Positions 45,823-53,138 of a DNA stretch of 53,138 bases are shown piece after piece. Every line of letters starts with the position of its first letter. Positions within the stretch are counted from its first letter, which is position 1. This DNA comes from Ectothiorhodospiraceae bacterium (GTDB lineage Bacteria; Pseudomonadota; Gammaproteobacteria; SZUA-152). Made by a program: the position numbers and the translations under genes. The notes under the pieces are model-generated. The model was given only the letters and a program-made list of their open reading frames with translations. It was not told where the DNA came from and did not search any database. The stretch is taken from assembly GCA_002401775.2 (NCBI GenBank), contig NVUB02000008.1, positions 1 through 53,138 on the forward strand. Direction: 5' to 3'.

Positions 45823-46731
45823 ATGACAGTTGACCTGAATGCGATGGCCTTGTTTGTAAAAGTCGTCGAATACAAAAGCTTTTCTGAGGCATCCCGGCGC
45901 TTGGACGTACCCATATCAACCGTTAGCCGTAAGGTCAGTGAGTTAGAAAAAGAACTGGATGTGCGTCTACTGGAACGTTCCACCCGAAACTTACGGTTGA
46001 CAGAACTGGGCGAGGAATATTACGCCTATTGTCGCCGTGGCCTCGAGGAAATTGAGGCGGGAACACTTTTACTCAATGAACGTCAGGCAGAAATTTCTGG
46101 AACGTTGCGTTTATCAGTACCGCCAGGGCTGACAGATCGTTTAGTGGTTCCTCTCATCATACTGTTTCAGGAACGGTACCCTGCCGTTAAGGTTAAAGTA
46201 TTGAGTACAGAGCGGGAAGTTGATTTTATCCAAGACGCTGTAGACCTGGCCCTGCGCGTGGGGGACCTCAAAGACAGCAACCTCGTGGCTCGGCCACTCA
46301 TACGCTATCGGCACGTATTAGTCAGTTCCCCTGAATATATCAAGGAAACCAGTGCTCCAGCACATCCTGATGAGTTAACACAACATCGACTGATTATCTT
46401 TGGCGGATGGTATAGCGATGCACCATTAACATTACTCAAGGACGGAAAACCCCATACAGTAAGCGTTGAAGGAGTGCTTTCGTTAAATGATTATGCCGGT
46501 ATTTTAATGGCCGTACAGGCAGGGCAGGGTATAGCAGAAATCCCCTCAATATTCTGTGGAGAGGCCCTACACGATGGTCGATTAATAGAAGTTATGCCTG
46601 AGTGGCGATTACATCCCACCGTATTGTCAGCCGTTTACCCCAGCAATCGAAACATCTCACGTATTGTTCGTCTGTTTAAAGATTTTTGCGTGGAACATGT
46701 AGATGAAATGACACCCTATACCACGGTTTAA
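45823..46731 (+). CDS. LysR family transcriptional regulator
   Basis: 302 residues. Helix-turn-helix at about 3-62 (LNAMALFVKVVEYKSFSEAS, VPISTVSRKVSELEKELDVRLLERSTRNL), substrate domain from about 90 (GTLRLSVPPGLTDRLVVPLI, DLALRVGDLKDSNLVARPL). Complete, unlike the LysR gene at 42064. No divergent target; the exported NTF2-like and DsrE-like genes flank it on the same strand and may be under its control. Confidence 0.93.
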   Translation: MTVDLNAMALFVKVVEYKSFSEASRRLDVPISTVSRKVSELEKELDVRLLERSTRNLRLTELGEEYYAYCRRGLEEIEAGTLLLNERQAEISGTLRLSVPPGLTDRLVVPLIILFQERYPAVKVKVLSTEREVDFIQDAVDLALRVGDLKDSNLVARPLIRYRHVLVSSPEYIKETSAPAHPDELTQHRLIIFGGWYSDAPLTLLKDGKPHTVSVEGVLSLNDYAGILMAVQAGQGIAEIPSIFCGEALHDGRLIEVMPEWRLHPTVLSAVYPSNRNISRIVRLFKDFCVEHVDEMTPYTTV

Positions 46732-46898
46732 CCGACTTTCAATGTGACTATAAAAATTGTAGTCAAAAATATGTAATATTTCTCTTTTCTAGTGGTCTGA
46801 ACCACTGGCACTGTTTTCTATAGAACCATCAGTCAGAAATCAGTAGTGATGATTCTCAAAAATGAGACTCTATATCAAATAAAATCAAGGGGATTTCC

Positions 46899-47357
46899 AT
46901 GAATAAACGAGTGACTTCAACATTAGCATATACACACTTTTTTCTTTTTATATTTTTGGTGACAGGTATTATTCACACGGCAACTGCCGGAGATGACGAT
47001 GCAGTCCGAAACACAATCGTCATTCAAGTGAGTACTGATGACCCTCGCACTCAAAAAATTGCTTTAAATAATGCCGTTAACTTACAAAAACAATATGGCC
47101 TGGATAACATTGACATTGAAATAGTCGCCTATGGACCAGGGCTCGGTCTTTTGACACAAAAGAGTAGCCAGGCAGCCAGAGTAAAAAGCCTGGCACTGCA
47201 AAACATTACGTTTAGTGCCTGCAGCAACACGATGAAAAAAGTCGCCAAAAAAACCGGACATAAGCCAAAAGTGTTGGAGGGCGTTCAAGTCGTCACTTCG
47301 GGAGTTTCTCGTATTATGGAACTTCAACAGAAAGGCTATGCCTACGTTCGCCCATAA
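46899..47357 (+). CDS. exported DsrE-family protein
   Basis: 152 residues, GGGG 6-8 nt before the ATG. Signal peptide (FFLFIFLVTGIIHTATAG). Mature domain is the DsrE/F-like fold: NTIVIQVSTDDPRTQKIALNNAVNLQKQYG, IDIEIVAYGPGLGLL, and a single Cys in ITFSACSNTMKK that is the position of the sulfur-carrying Cys in this superfamily. VQVVTSGVSRIMELQQKGYAYVRP is the typical tail. Periplasmic DsrE-like proteins may handle sulfur or thiols; a specific role is not shown. Confidence 0.9.
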   Translation: MNKRVTSTLAYTHFFLFIFLVTGIIHTATAGDDDAVRNTIVIQVSTDDPRTQKIALNNAVNLQKQYGLDNIDIEIVAYGPGLGLLTQKSSQAARVKSLALQNITFSACSNTMKKVAKKTGHKPKVLEGVQVVTSGVSRIMELQQKGYAYVRP

Positions 47358-47458
47358 ACTATTTTACGTTATTAGTCTCGCTTAACGGTTAAAAACACCG
47401 CCTTTAGGCGGTCATATTTATCGGCGATACTTTCATCTCGTTCCCACGTTTCTGTTTT

Positions 47459-47539
47459 GTAGGTTGGGAAAAGGAGCTTCAGCGACGTGCCCAACGTTAT
47501 ACGGTGACTGTTGGGCACGCTGCGCTTTGCCCAACCTAC
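47459..47539. repeat. REP-like hairpin GTAGGTTGGG..CCCAACCTAC
   Basis: Outer ends GTAGGTTGGG and CCCAACCTAC with an inner GTGCCCAAC..GTTGGGCAC stem, the double-stem shape of REP/BIME units; shares ends with 1975-2048. A half REP of another family (GTAGGAGTGGCTTTAGCCGC) follows at 47639. Confidence 0.75.
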
Positions 47540-47729
47540 TTAACGGCAACAATAAGGCTATGCCTAAGTCAGCCCAGAGAAGATTTTATCGTTAATCTGA
47601 ATATCACCCATTACTGAATCATCTTTTATACGTTTACAGTAGGAGTGGCTTTAGCCGCGATCAGTCTTCATTTTCATTATGGACCGAGGTTAAAAACGCT
47701 TCTATTAATAAAAACACAATAAAAATATT

Positions 47730-47839
47730 CACTGCTGTCCCGTTAACTCGATATGCTTCGCGGTTTAATCGGTAAAAACATCGTTATTAGACCACTTAGT
47801 GGTATGAGAGACATGAAAAAAGTTAACGGGACAGCAGTG
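47730..47839. mobile_element. MITE family A, simple copy (110 bp)
   Basis: Ends CACTGCTGTCCCGTTAAC and GTTAACGGGACAGCAGTG are perfect 18-bp inverted repeats. The flanks AAAAATATT (47721-47729) and AAAAACATT (47840-47848) agree at 8 of 9. This is the uninterrupted form of the element at 44186-44441. No coding capacity. Confidence 0.88.
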
Positions 47840-47860
47840 AAAAACATTATATAATAATAA

Positions 47861-47888
47861 ATAAAGGGGCGTATTCACGCCCCTTTAT
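47861..47888 (-). terminator. terminator of the di-heme protein gene
   Basis: ATAAAGGGGCGT (47861-47872), loop ATTC, ACGCCCCTTTAT (47877-47888), 25 nt past the stop on the minus strand. AT-rich tract follows. Confidence 0.8.
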
Positions 47889-47912
47889 CACTTCCCTATA
47901 TTTTATACCGTC

Positions 47913-49673
47913 TTACAATGTCTTCATGAATTCAATTAACGCCCAGCGTTCTTTTTTGCCGAGTGTTGTGCCGTATTCATGCCCAGAATTGGAATCGCCA
48001 ATGTCGAAGGTATCCAGAGTAGAAGTGTTTCTACCGTGACTGTTTCTAAAACCAACTCTCTTAGGATCAAAACGTTGGCTTCCAACATTAAAGGACTCTT
48101 TACGTTCTTCGGCAGGTAACAACAGTTCATAAAGGTTTTGCACTGAACCATTATGCAAATAGGGCGCAGATGCCCAAATACCGTCGAGAGGCCTTGCACG
48201 ATAAGCAAAGAGGTTTTCTGGCGTATAGTCAGGGAACCCCGGAGCCGCTACCCGAAAGCCAATAGCTTCAAAAAATTCCGGAGTCGTTAACGGTGGATCA
48301 ATGGCAGCCAAAGAAGTACCGACCGCAAAACGTGCCAAGATACTCAGAAATACCGGAGCCGGTAATTCCGCAGCTCCCGTAAACGGGGCTGGTAAGAAGG
48401 GAGCAAGCTGCGCTGTAGATGCCGTGCGCGTCACGAAGTTAAGCGCCATTCTCGGATCGGTGCCTATCTCGCCTAACGGAATCATATCGGTATTAACAAA
48501 CTGTACACCAAAGGCATTTTCTTCAGCAGGCGTTAAGGGATACGTACCCGTTGAATCTTGCAATGCATGGCATGAGGAACAACTCGGTTCATCACCACGA
48601 TATTCCGTATAAATAACCCTACCCGCCATTGCCTTTTCCGAGTCTATCTCCCCAAGAATTTCTTGAGGCCAGGCAGGTGATTTCAGAGTAGTGAGTAATC
48701 TTTCAATGGCAATAAGCTCTTCTGCCCGTGCACTGGTATTACCCAAAGTAGACGGGTTCTGTAAATCAACAGACCCAAAAGTGCCCAACACTTCTCCAAC
48801 GTTACGACCAATCGGATTACTGGCAGAACCATTCCACTGCACATAGTCATGCGAAGGTGTATCCCATAAGGCAGGGTAGCTGACGAGTGCATTCGCGGGG
48901 TTATGATTACCTGGGAAACCCAAGTCATCTACAAATAGCTCATTCATAATGATGCCAAAAGCATCAACACGACCATAATGACTATTGTCCGCTAAATCGT
49001 TTCGTGCCACAAAAGCAGACATCGAATCAGAAAACGCCTGAAGTTCGAGGCGTAAATCAGATTCCGCGCTATAATCGGAGTTATCGAGACGTTCAGAAAA
49101 ACGTTGAAATTTCCGATTATTATCCAATGTATCCTTTGCTGCATTGCTCAATGCAGTGACAAACCCATTGAAATCAGAAAGGCTAGGTGCGCCATCGAGG
49201 CGAATTCTATAGTCGTCATAACGTATTTCATTGGTATGACATGCGCTACAAGTATAGCCAATCCAGTCTTCTCCCGAGGCTTGTGGTTCCACGGCAAATC
49301 CAATCGGTAATAATTCACCTCTATCATCATCATCGTCATCGTCATCATCCGAGTCATTTGTTGACTCATCAAATATATAATTGTATTTACGAATATTTTT
49401 GGGATCAGAAAATAAACGACGTTTACCGGCTTGTTCTAACGCAAAATAAAACCTCTTGGAGACTAAATTAGAACCTTGAGGGGTAGTGTAATAGGCATTA
49501 CGCTGCGCCTCATTCCAGCCCTGGTCGAGATACACCAGGCTTTCATGTGAATGCAGGGCAGTACTCATGATGGCAAGTACCGCACCGGCCATGAGAGATG
49601 TGGCTGATTTTGTTTTTAAACGTGATAAATGTTTAGATTTATTTTTTATTTTCACTTGCGATTTTAGTATCAT
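47913..49673 (-). CDS. RoxA-like di-heme cytochrome c peroxidase-family protein
   Basis: About 586 residues from ATG 49673 (AAGGA 11 nt upstream). Signal or anchor about residues 25-42 (SLMAGAVLAIMSTALH). Two haem sites: YTCSACHTNEIRYDDYRIRL and SCSSCHALQDSTGTYPL, and the family tail APYLHNGSVQNLYELLLPAEER with FDPKRVGF, which matches the RoxA/RoxB-like branch rather than classical MauG or CcpA. An Asp run of about nine sits near residue 120, between signal and first haem. RoxA-type enzymes cleave polyisoprene with O2; relatives have unknown substrates. It stands alone with its own terminator. Confidence 0.85.
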   Translation of the reverse strand: MILKSQVKIKNKSKHLSRLKTKSATSLMAGAVLAIMSTALHSHESLVYLDQGWNEAQRNAYYTTPQGSNLVSKRFYFALEQAGKRRLFSDPKNIRKYNYIFDESTNDSDDDDDDDDDRGELLPIGFAVEPQASGEDWIGYTCSACHTNEIRYDDYRIRLDGAPSLSDFNGFVTALSNAAKDTLDNNRKFQRFSERLDNSDYSAESDLRLELQAFSDSMSAFVARNDLADNSHYGRVDAFGIIMNELFVDDLGFPGNHNPANALVSYPALWDTPSHDYVQWNGSASNPIGRNVGEVLGTFGSVDLQNPSTLGNTSARAEELIAIERLLTTLKSPAWPQEILGEIDSEKAMAGRVIYTEYRGDEPSCSSCHALQDSTGTYPLTPAEENAFGVQFVNTDMIPLGEIGTDPRMALNFVTRTASTAQLAPFLPAPFTGAAELPAPVFLSILARFAVGTSLAAIDPPLTTPEFFEAIGFRVAAPGFPDYTPENLFAYRARPLDGIWASAPYLHNGSVQNLYELLLPAEERKESFNVGSQRFDPKRVGFRNSHGRNTSTLDTFDIGDSNSGHEYGTTLGKKERWALIEFMKTL

Positions 49674-49781
49674 TACGTTAAATGTCCTTTTAAGGTTGGT
49701 TGTTACTTTTATTCTTATAAAAGTCTGTTTTAGTAAAATCACCGCTATTACCAACAGTCGAGTAAAGATAATGCACGTCAT

Positions 49782-50924
49782 GGCACCGCATTAAGTTCCA
49801 CAGGCTCCACGATAGTGGGCTATTAAAACCATATTCAAGGGGATTAATCATCACAGCGAGTCAAGAATTATTGATAAACTAGGTGAAGTTAAAATATCAC
49901 GCCGAGAAATCCTAATGATTATCGGTGTTTAACCTGAATTAAGAGGTTACCAGCTGTTATTCACTTTGTCGTAAATACAAAAGGTGAATATTACCCAAAA
50001 ATATTGTCAAACACGTATTGAAATTAAAACCTGGATATGCAAGCGGAGGCAAAGCTTTACTTATTGTGGTTAACGTTATGGCTAATGTTATGCCTAACGT
50101 TATAGTAGCTGTGAAGGTTAAATCATAACATCACCATAAAAGTGGTCAATTTTTAACCTAACCCTTAACCTTTTTTAACCCGACTTATCACGTGAGAAAC
50201 GACAGAGGGCTAAGAGCAGCGAATGCATTGTGTACCTCCTGAATTTCCTTTGGGTGACCCAACCCTCAATAACGGCAGTCACTTGCTCAACGCTCAGTGT
50301 GTTTTATTCCACTGCCAGTGAAGCCTGTATCATTTTGATGCGGTTGCCGCGCCTGAGTTCTCGCACCAGTGTATTTTGGTTTACAACCTTCCACTGACCA
50401 ATCAACTCGGCGATCTCCGCCACCTGTTTAGTGAGGCTGAGAGCAAGGGTAAAAGGGGGTTGGTAGGGGGGTGGACATTGTATTCCAGTGGTTTTCGGGT
50501 TGAGTGTGACGTATTTTAATCGATATTTGATAACAAAGGGGGCATTGACGCGTGTGGCAGGCTCCGAAAGTCACTTTGTCTGGGAAGTCGATGGCTTGTA
50601 TTGCTCATCGGGTGGGTATCTGGATAGGGCATAGATAGAGCAAAAAAATGAGATAATTGGCATACCTCATCAACAGATGGATATTATTGAGAATTTGGGG
50701 TGAGAGTAGTGAACACGTGAATAAGGATTTTTAAATATGAAGTCGAATACTTCCTTGGGGAAATTACTAGTTATGGGGCTGGGCTACTGCGAAGCCTGTA
50801 ATTTTAGGCAGAAAGGCTTATCGTTTATCTCGACTGTATTTTGGTTGAAATAATGTATTTATTTTGACTAATTCACAATCGGTGCTATTGCTTTATTCGC
50901 AAATCGCGAACAGAGAATGCGCAG
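49782..50924. other. 1.1-kb gene-poor stretch with one gene remnant
   Basis: 49782-50180 is AT-rich with no gene. 50190-50466 carries a Fic-family remnant on the minus strand. From 50480 to 50924 no coding signal was seen; it may hold the promoter of the winged-helix gene at 50925. Confidence 0.5.
50190..50466 (-). pseudogene. Fic family protein, N-terminal remnant
   Basis: Reading the minus strand from about 50466: YQPPFTLALSLTKQ, VAEIAELIGQWKVVNQNTL, VRELRRGNRIKMIQASLAVE, then TAA, then NTLSVEQVTAVIEG in the same frame, then after a frameshift LGHPKEIQEVHNAFAAL. This is the conserved N-terminal part of Fic/DUF4172 proteins (..IRTIQASLAIEGNTLS..). The start codon, the inhibitory/active-site core (HPFxxGNGR) and the rest are missing. 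Gly-to-stop plus an indel show decay. Confidence 0.8.
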
Positions 50925-51446
50925 ATGATCCTAAAACCTCAAGACATACTGTTTTTATTGAAACTCATCTCGGTGGGTAAGAAACCTTGGGTCTTCAACA
51001 AGCTGGCCCTTGATTTACATATGAGTCCCTCTGAAGTGCACGCGGCGGCAAAGCGAGCCGTGGCGGCAAGATTAGCGATCAAGAGTGATGAACTCATTTT
51101 CCCAAACATTCGAAATCTCGAGGATTTCTTACTGCACGGCATCCAATATGTATTTGTGCCCGAGCGCGGCCCATTAAGCCATGGTATGCCGACCGCTTAT
51201 GCTGCCCCTCCCATGAACTCATCTATTATTGCTGATAATGAGCCGCCCCCCGTATGGCCAGATCCGGAAGGCGACGTTAGGGGGGAGTCCTTTTCACCAT
51301 TGTATAAGTCAGCGCCAATGGCAGCGAAAAAGGATTCAAAGCTCTATCAATTATTAGTGCTCGTGGATGCCATTCGAAGTGGGCGCGTCAGGGAGCGTGA
51401 TATCGCAGCCAAGGAATTGAAGAAGAGGCTCAAACAATATGGCTAG
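50925..51446 (+). CDS. winged-helix DNA-binding-like protein of unknown function
   Basis: 173 residues. N-terminal winged helix (about 5-60: PQDILFLLKLISVGKKPWVF, NKLALDLHMSPSEVHAAAKRAVAARL), then a conserved middle (LEDFLLHGIQYVFVPERG, GMPTAYAAPP) and WPDPEGDVRGESFSPLYKSAP, with a helical tail RVRERDIAAKELKKRL. This layout belongs to a widespread family that I recall next to nucleotidyltransferase-like genes in putative toxin-antitoxin pairs; no partner is present here. It is directly followed by a group II intron remnant, which may have replaced the partner. Confidence 0.75.
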   Translation: MILKPQDILFLLKLISVGKKPWVFNKLALDLHMSPSEVHAAAKRAVAARLAIKSDELIFPNIRNLEDFLLHGIQYVFVPERGPLSHGMPTAYAAPPMNSSIIADNEPPPVWPDPEGDVRGESFSPLYKSAPMAAKKDSKLYQLLVLVDAIRSGRVRERDIAAKELKKRLKQYG

Positions 51447-51451
51447 GTTGC

Positions 51452-51531
51452 AGAACCCCAATCTTGAAATTGGGAAACTATCACGTACAGTTCTTAGGGG
51501 GGAATGGGTCGTAAGGCCCTGACCTACCCGG
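51452..51531 (+). mobile_element. group II intron 3' end remnant (domains V-VI)
   Basis: GGGAAACTATCACGTAC then AGTTCTTAGGGGGG and CCTGACCTACCCGG are the 3' half of domain V (GAAA tetraloop side) and domain VI of a group II intron. The 5' half of domain V is not recognisable, and no maturase gene precedes it; it begins 6 nt past the winged-helix gene's stop. The strand is opposite to the RT gene at the window end, so it is a separate intron. Confidence 0.6.
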
Positions 51532-51544
51532 TGCCAGTAAAAAA

Positions 51545-51575
51545 GAAGCAAACTCCACGTAGTGGAGCTTGCTTC
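51545..51575 (-). terminator. terminator downstream of the symE-like gene
   Basis: GAAGCAAACTCCA / TGGAGCTTGCTTC with one mismatch; on the minus strand it is followed by six T. It lies 23 nt past the symE-like stop. Confidence 0.85.
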
Positions 51576-51597
51576 AAAAAAATAAAACAAGAAAAGT

Positions 51598-51814
51598 CTA
51601 TGCGTTCTGAATAATTATTAGTTGTCCTGTTTTAACTTGAACACGGATGGATAGCCCGATGGAAAAGCCAGCTTTTTCAAGCCAAGAGCCTTTGAGTAAA
51701 ACAACAAGAGCCTTTGAGTAAAACAAAAGGAACAATAGGGTTTCCTTTATGCCCCTTGTCTTTTAGGTGGTAGTCGCGGCGCCCTTCTCGAACTATAAGG
51801 TTGCGTTCTTTCAT
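51598..51814 (-). pseudogene. SymE-like toxin gene with 22-bp tandem duplication
   Basis: From ATG 51814 (AAGGA 7 nt upstream) the frame reads MKERNLIVREGRRDYHLKD, then NPIVPFVLLKGS and hits a direct tandem repeat: 51683-51704 and 51705-51726 are identical 22-mers. The duplication shifts the frame to an early stop. With one copy removed the gene is 195 nt and encodes 64 residues ending WLEKAGFSIGLSIRVQVKTG then QLIIIQNA, matching the SymE family (PF.xLxGxWLexAGF.xG..v.V). SymE in E. coli is an SOS-linked toxin controlled by an antisense RNA. The upstream 150 bp has dyads (CCACC..GGTGG) that could hold such an RNA. Confidence 0.8.
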
Positions 51815-51958
51815 GGTTCATTCCTTGTGCTAATGGTTGTAAGCCACCACCTCAAGGTACGAATCTTAGGGTGGTGGGCCATACGAGGTTCGTACTACCG
51901 CGCACAAGGAACGGCCACCCGAAGGTGCCCCATACAGCCCACCATAAGGGCTAGCTAT

Positions 51959-51992
51959 AAAAAAAGACGCTAGCTACAATGTAGGCGTCTTT
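51959..51992 (-). terminator. terminator on the minus strand upstream of symE-like gene
   Basis: AAAGACGC (51963-51970) and GCGTCTTT (51985-51992); on the minus strand a seven-T run follows. It would stop transcription coming from the group II intron side and isolates the symE-like gene. Confidence 0.75.
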
Positions 51993-52104
51993 CTGGTGGC
52001 GCCTTGTGCTTTGCGGGGTACGAATCCCGGCCTGATTTTTCTCAGGCCCAGTCACTTTAGTCTCAGTGGAAAAGTATGTCAATATATCGAAGCACCATTG
52101 CTTA

Positions 52105-52177
52105 AATCGGGTAAGGGCTGACAACTAATCAGCCCTCCCCACACCACCCTGCATGCGGCTCCGCACAGGGCGGTTCA
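52105..52177 (-). mobile_element. group II intron domains V-VI
   Basis: On the minus strand after the maturase stop: GAACCGCCCTGTGCGG, AGCC, CATGCAGGGTGGTGTGG forms the domain V hairpin, and GAGGGCTG..CAGCCCTTACCCGATT forms domain VI. This is the usual 3' end of bacterial group II introns; the 3' splice site should be near 52105. Confidence 0.75.
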
Positions 52178-52182
52178 TTTAA

Positions 52183-53138
52183 CTATCCGCTAGGATAATG
52201 TATCTTTATCCAACCGTCCCTTAAAGAAAACAGACCTTCCGCTTTCAAATAGCCATTGCTCAGCGCTTGTTGTATACCGGGAGTTTTTGAACTACGCCAC
52301 GGACCTTTTCTTGTGCTGCCACAAGTAACTGCCCAGTCTTTAGATGCACCCAGTTGCAACAATTTAGTTACTTTTGTTCGCGGTTCGCCTAAAAGCGCCT
52401 ACTGTTGGTTCGCCACTGACGCCAGTAACACATCCTCACCCGTCGCCGTATCCAATTATCTAGATCCATACACTGTTGGTACACATTGGCTATACCGTAG
52501 TAGTTGATCCAGCCTCTTAAATACTGCGTTAATTTATACAATTGATACGACATACTTACGCCCCAATTTCGGTTTGTAAGTTCGCGTACTCTTTGTTTAA
52601 ATTTCTTGAGCGATTTTGCATGCCATTTAACGTTTCCTCGTGAAAAGGTAAAACCTAAAAATTTACTTCGACTTACCTCAACCACTTGGCTTTTATCCGT
52701 GTTTACCATTAATTTTAAACGTGTTTTTAAATAGTGACTTACACTATTCAGCACACGCTTTCCTGCACGCTTTGATTTTACTAAGATGATAAAATCATCA
52801 GCGTATCTTGAAAATTTATGGCCTCGACTTTCCAGTTCTCTATCCAAGCTATCAAGTATTACATTTGATAGTAAGGGCGAGAGTGGACCGCCTTGTGGCA
52901 CACCTTCTTTGCTGGGTTTTAGTTGTTTTCCATCCATAATGCCTGCACGTAAATAACGCCCTATTAATGCCAGCACCCGTTTATCTTTAATATTGAAGCC
53001 GAGTTTTGTCATTAATAAATCATGATTAACGCGATCAAAGAACTTAGACAAATCAACGTCCACCGCAATTTTACGGTTTAGCTTTATGTTGCCGGCAACC
53101 TCTTTTATCGCTTGTGCAGCATTTCTGTTTGGCCTAAA
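52183..53138 (-). pseudogene. ltrA: group II intron reverse transcriptase/maturase, partial and frameshifted
   Basis: The gene runs in from the window edge (FRPNRNAAQAIKEVAGN before VDVDLSKFFDRVNHD). RT motifs: GVPQGGPLSPLLSNVILD, the catalytic FSRYADDFII, and SRSKFLGFTF. The maturase domain follows (LTQYLRGWINYYG, RRRVRMCYWRQW). The frame stops at 52389-52391, yet a shifted frame goes on with LGEPRTKVTKLLQLGASKDW, GSTRKGPWRSSKTPGIQQAL, SLRDGWIKIHYP and stops at 52183. One missing T in the T-run at about 52391-52394 would reconcile them. So the C-terminal maturase end is cut off unless this is a read error. Confidence 0.88.

Noticed and set aside
51767-51973. Open frame of 68 codons on the + strand
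   Set aside because: No family resemblance, overlaps the symE-like start and its upstream dyads on the other strand, and lacks a ribosome site.
52256-52507. Open frame of 83 codons on the + strand
   Set aside because: It lies opposite the C-terminal maturase region of the group II intron RT; the minus strand gives conserved protein sequence, so this is a shadow.

Overview
The window reads as gammaproteobacterial chromosome (mid-range GC; CopA/CopB/CopRS, HupE/UreJ, DsrE, RND/LolA-like and RskA-type genes of proteobacterial flavour). No tRNA, rRNA or CRISPR array was seen. Genes are dense but separated by unusually repeat-rich gaps: several REP-like hairpin families and at least three small non-autonomous (MITE-like) element families, some nested in each other.

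Layout. 0-5.4 kb: the 3' part of a multiheme c-type cytochrome (nine CxxCH in view), a DUF3530 alpha/beta-hydrolase, an exported thioredoxin-fold protein and a membrane-anchored spermidine-synthase-like protein. 5.6-9.9 kb: a CDF metal efflux gene convergent with a compact leftward operon (outer-membrane barrel, MerP-like HMA protein, NHL propeller, CCxxC thioredoxin-like protein, MerR regulator) behind two MerR-type dyads. 10-11.5 kb: a wrecked RelB/ParE-type toxin-antitoxin pair between 100-bp direct repeats. 11.5-21.2 kb: a copper island: CopS/CopR divergent from CopA-CopB-DUF2231 with a palindromic cop-box-like site, then a second MerR gene whose stop codon overlaps a MerR-type promoter for a Cu(I)-type P1B ATPase with three YHS and two heavy-metal-binding modules. 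21.4-23.7 kb: HDOD protein and two exported monoheme cytochromes c. 24.6-30.9 kb: ECF sigma factor/RskA anti-sigma pair followed by DUF4331, an acidic lipoprotein, a TPR protein and a HupE/UreJ-like membrane protein, a coherent locus of unknown purpose. 31.2-34.5 kb: LolA-like protein plus an RND/MMPL exporter split by one stop codon. 34.8-37.4 kb: AraC regulator and two overlapping genes for stand-alone PilJ-like periplasmic helical proteins. 38.6-40.8 kb: a 5'-nucleotidase-family lipoprotein whose signal peptide and catalytic domain lie in different frames joined at a C10 tract. 40.8-47.4 kb: two MDR-family oxidoreductases, two LysR regulators (one frameshifted), an NTF2-like and a DsrE-like exported protein. 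47.9-49.7 kb: a RoxA-like di-heme protein. 49.8-53.1 kb: mobile and degraded DNA: Fic remnant, winged-helix gene, two group II intron remnants, and a SymE-type toxin gene broken by a 22-bp tandem duplication.

How it fits together. The left half is dominated by metal handling under three regulators (two MerR, one CopRS) and by exported redox proteins; the middle holds an ECF-controlled envelope locus. Single-base lesions are frequent (ParE stop, RND stop, LysR +1, intron RT -1, C10 tract), so either decay and phase variation are common in this genome or the assembly has residual small errors; raw reads would tell. The best candidates for undescribed biology are the MerR-controlled barrel/HMA/NHL/CCxxC operon, the ECF-DUF4331-TPR-HupE locus, the tandem PilJ-like pair, and the nested MITE families with measurable target duplications.
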